22,921 nucleotides of DNA, taken from assembly GCA_028711945.1 (NCBI GenBank), contig JAQTRG010000001.1, positions 1 through 22,921 on the forward strand, in the 5' to 3' direction. How positions within the stretch are numbered: the stretch's first letter is position 1; every line of letters begins with the position of its first letter. Shown here piece after piece: positions 21,202 through 22,921 of the stretch. The DNA is from Minisyncoccota bacterium (GTDB lineage Bacteria; Patescibacteriota; Minisyncoccia; Minisyncoccales; Minisyncoccaceae). Below the pieces are notes generated by a model. That model was not told where the DNA came from, searched no databases, and was given only the letters and a program-made list of their open reading frames with translations. The position numbers and the translations under genes were made by a program.

Positions 21202-22404
21202 ATGAAAAAGCCAGAATTAATGTGTCCTATTCGTGATTGGGCGAGCTTGGAGGCTTGCAAGAATTATGCTGATGCAGTCTATTTTGGCGTGTCTAATGAG
21301 CTTAGCTTAAGAGCTGCTAGTGGCATTAAATCAGGGGAATTATCAGGGTTTGTAAAGAAGTGCCATTTGTATGGTTTAAAAGCCTATCTAGCAGTCAATT
21401 CAGTGGCATATAACGAAGACATCAAAAAGGCTGAAAAACTGCTTAAAAAGGCCCAAAAAGGGGACATAGATGCGGTCATAGTCTGGGACCCTGCTATTAT
21501 TGAATTAGCTAGAGAAATAAAGGTTCCTTTTATCATTTCTACCCAAGCCAATGTGTCTAATTACAAGGCAGCTGAGTTTTATAAAAAGCAGGGAGCAAAA
21601 AGGGTAGTTTTAGCTAGGGAAATGACTTTGAAACAAATAAAAGAACTTAAGAAAAAAGTTAAGATAGAGGTAGAAACATTTATTCATGGAGCCATGTGTG
21701 TAGCTATTTCTGGAAGATGTATTTTATCAGCTTATTTATATGGTAAATCTTCTAATTGTGGTTCATGTGCTCAGCCCTGTAGGAAGCAATGGTTTCTGTC
21801 TGATGATGAAGGAAATGAAGTTGAGGTTGAGGGAAAATATTATATGAGTGCAAAAGATTTATGCATGATAGAATTTGTTCCTCAAATGATTAAAGCAGGG
21901 ATAGATTCATTTAAGATTGAAGGAAGAAGAAGAGATCCAAAATATATTCAAATTGTTTCAAAATGTTATCGTGAAGCAATTGATTCGTATTTTGAAAAGA
22001 CATTTAATTTGGAAAAAGTTAAGAAATGGAAAGAAGAAATATCGTCTGTCTATAATAGAGGATTTTCTACAGGATTTTATTTCGGCACTCCTGGCAAAGA
22101 AGGAATCAGTTATGACAAGGCTGATAATGTTTCGAGTGTCAGGAAAATGCTGGTCGGATACGTCACTCATTATTATCCCAAAGTCAAAGCCGGTTCGGTT
22201 ACCTTAAACCACCTTAATTTGAAAGTGGGGGAAAGGATTATCGTTGAAGGAGAACATACTTTCATCGAACAGGATGTCAAATCTATTCAAATCGGCAACA
22301 AAGATGTTAAAATGGGAAAGAAAGGGGAAGAGGTGGCGATTGTCTTTGATGATATCGTCAGAAATAACGACAAAGTGTTTTTAATAGCCAAAAGAAAAAT
22401 ATGA
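21202..22404 (+). CDS. U32 family peptidase/RNA-hydroxylation-type protein
   Basis: This is a 400-residue member of the U32 'peptidase' family. Characterised relatives (TrhP/YegQ, RlhA) take part in tRNA or rRNA C/U hydroxylation, and others are collagenase-like. The TIM-barrel N-terminal half includes MCPIRDWASLEACKNYADAVYFG and STQANVSN. The family signature ETFIHGAMCVAISGRCILS lies at about 158-176. The Cys cluster C166, C173, C186, C189, C193 (NCGSCAQPCR) resembles the Fe-S-type site of the RNA-modifying branch. SFKIEGRRRDPKYI lies in the middle, and the small C-terminal beta barrel runs from about 310 to 400. Its stop overlaps the rmuC start by 4 nt (ATGA). From about residue 293 the codon choice changes to more GC-rich. 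Which RNA or protein it acts on cannot be read here. Confidence 0.88.
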   Translation: MKKPELMCPIRDWASLEACKNYADAVYFGVSNELSLRAASGIKSGELSGFVKKCHLYGLKAYLAVNSVAYNEDIKKAEKLLKKAQKGDIDAVIVWDPAIIELAREIKVPFIISTQANVSNYKAAEFYKKQGAKRVVLAREMTLKQIKELKKKVKIEVETFIHGAMCVAISGRCILSAYLYGKSSNCGSCAQPCRKQWFLSDDEGNEVEVEGKYYMSAKDLCMIEFVPQMIKAGIDSFKIEGRRRDPKYIQIVSKCYREAIDSYFEKTFNLEKVKKWKEEISSVYNRGFSTGFYFGTPGKEGISYDKADNVSSVRKMLVGYVTHYYPKVKAGSVTLNHLNLKVGERIIVEGEHTFIEQDVKSIQIGNKDVKMGKKGEEVAIVFDDIVRNNDKVFLIAKRKI

Positions 22405-22921
22405 CAACGGAAACTATCACTTTAATAGCATCTCTTGTTATTTTAACTGTTTTCGCTTATCTTCTTTTTCAAAAAATGGTCAATGAGAACGCCAAAAGAA
22501 GCAAAGAGATATTTGAAGAAGAGAGGAAGCGTCTCTTGGAACAGTTTGATTCCAAAAAAGAATTAATCAGCGAATCAATCCAGCACAACAAAGATACGAT
22601 TAAAGACTTGATTGAAAGAGTTCATTCCGAATTGGATAAGAGCAAGAAACAATTAGACGAAGTAGAAAAAGAGAGAATCGGAGAATTCAATATTTTAAGG
22701 ACGGTTTTGGAAGAATACAAAACCGTTACCGGAAGCTTGAAAGATTCGACCGAAGGGCTGAAGAACATATTATCCAACAATCAATTGAGAGGAAAATACG
22801 GAGAAGAGATTGCCGAGAACTTATTAAAGACAATCGGATTTGTCAAAGGCGAGAATTACGAAGCCAATACGGCACAAGATAATAATAGCAATCGTCCCGA
22901 CTTTACAATTTTCCTTCCCGA
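22401..22921 (+). CDS. rmuC: RmuC-family protein, 3' truncated by the window
   Basis: The frame opens at the ATG overlapping the U32 gene's TGA and remains open to the window edge, giving 173 visible residues. An N-terminal membrane helix at about 7-24 (TLIASLVILTVFAYLLF) is followed by a long charged coiled coil at about 26-125. The start of the nuclease-like RmuC domain then appears: LRGKYGEEIAENLLKTIGF followed by RPDFTIFLP at the edge. These correspond to LRGxWGExxLExxLExxG and RPDxxxxLP of RmuC, a PD-(D/E)xK-related family implicated in limiting recombination at inverted repeats and in phage or plasmid defence. The catalytic remainder is outside the window. Codon use is more GC-rich than in upstream genes. 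The 4-nt overlap suggests coupling with the U32 gene. Confidence 0.85.
   Translation, partial: MTTETITLIASLVILTVFAYLLFQKMVNENAKRSKEIFEEERKRLLEQFDSKKELISESIQHNKDTIKDLIERVHSELDKSKKQLDEVEKERIGEFNILRTVLEEYKTVTGSLKDSTEGLKNILSNNQLRGKYGEEIAENLLKTIGFVKGENYEANTAQDNNSNRPDFTIFLP

Noticed and set aside
1..22921. CRISPR array, insertion sequence, tRNA or rRNA
   Set aside because: No regularly spaced direct repeats, transposase-like frame with terminal repeats, cloverleaf with TTCRA arm, or rRNA core segment was recognised by eye. Intergenic gaps are short, all under about 160 bases.

Overview
The window is a gene-dense, AT-rich (roughly one-third GC) bacterial segment. It most resembles a reduced genome of the Patescibacteria/CPR, probably a Parcubacteria-type lineage. 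This placement is inference from several features: short or missing ribosome-binding sites, 1-8 nt gene overlaps, a Mur ligase fused to a multi-pass membrane region, a compact ValRS of archaeal-like type without the C-terminal coiled coil, and cell-surface proteins built from Cys-containing PKD-like repeats. TGA is used as a stop codon (for example at 4899-4901 and 7842-7844), so the recoded-UGA lineages are excluded.

Layout. (1) 1-2763: the 3' end of a class B penicillin-binding protein (PBP2), then greA and lysS, closed by a strong intrinsic terminator. (2) 2848-10686: one tightly packed co-directional block, serS - alpha/beta hydrolase - membrane-anchored MurF-like ligase - DegT/DnrJ/EryC1 aminotransferase - small YbaB-like protein - metal-site TIM-barrel protein - FemAB-like aminoacyltransferase - FtsQ. 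It looks like a cell-wall/division operon carrying several genes of unknown substrate. (3) 10687-14660: a promoter with an unusually long structured leader, a 250-aa membrane-anchored surface protein with a Pro/Thr linker and a Gly/Ser tail, and a 1001-aa secreted, C-terminally anchored PKD/FN3 repeat protein, ending at a bidirectional terminator. (4) 14697-18310: valS on the minus strand and rarA on the plus strand, diverging from a 50-bp gap with overlapping promoters. (5) 18312-19125: a HigBA-type toxin-antitoxin operon whose promoter contains a perfect 18-bp palindrome, followed by a 44-codon small ORF. (6) 19137-22921: obgE with a terminator, an isolated purC with its own terminator, a U32 peptidase-family gene, and the 5' part of rmuC, which runs off the window.

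How the genes fit together. Translation (lysS, serS, valS, greA, obgE), envelope growth (PBP2, MurF-like, FemAB-like, FtsQ) and genome maintenance (rarA, rmuC) dominate. The most interesting unexplained structures are the switch-like leader before the 250-aa surface gene, whose Shine-Dalgarno can pair with an upstream segment and also with the 3' UTR; the hybrid envelope operon with an aminotransferase and an uncharacterised TIM-barrel enzyme; the toxin-antitoxin operator; and two segments (purC, and everything from about 22,080) with clearly higher GC and different codon choice. No rRNA, tRNA, CRISPR array or insertion sequence was recognised.
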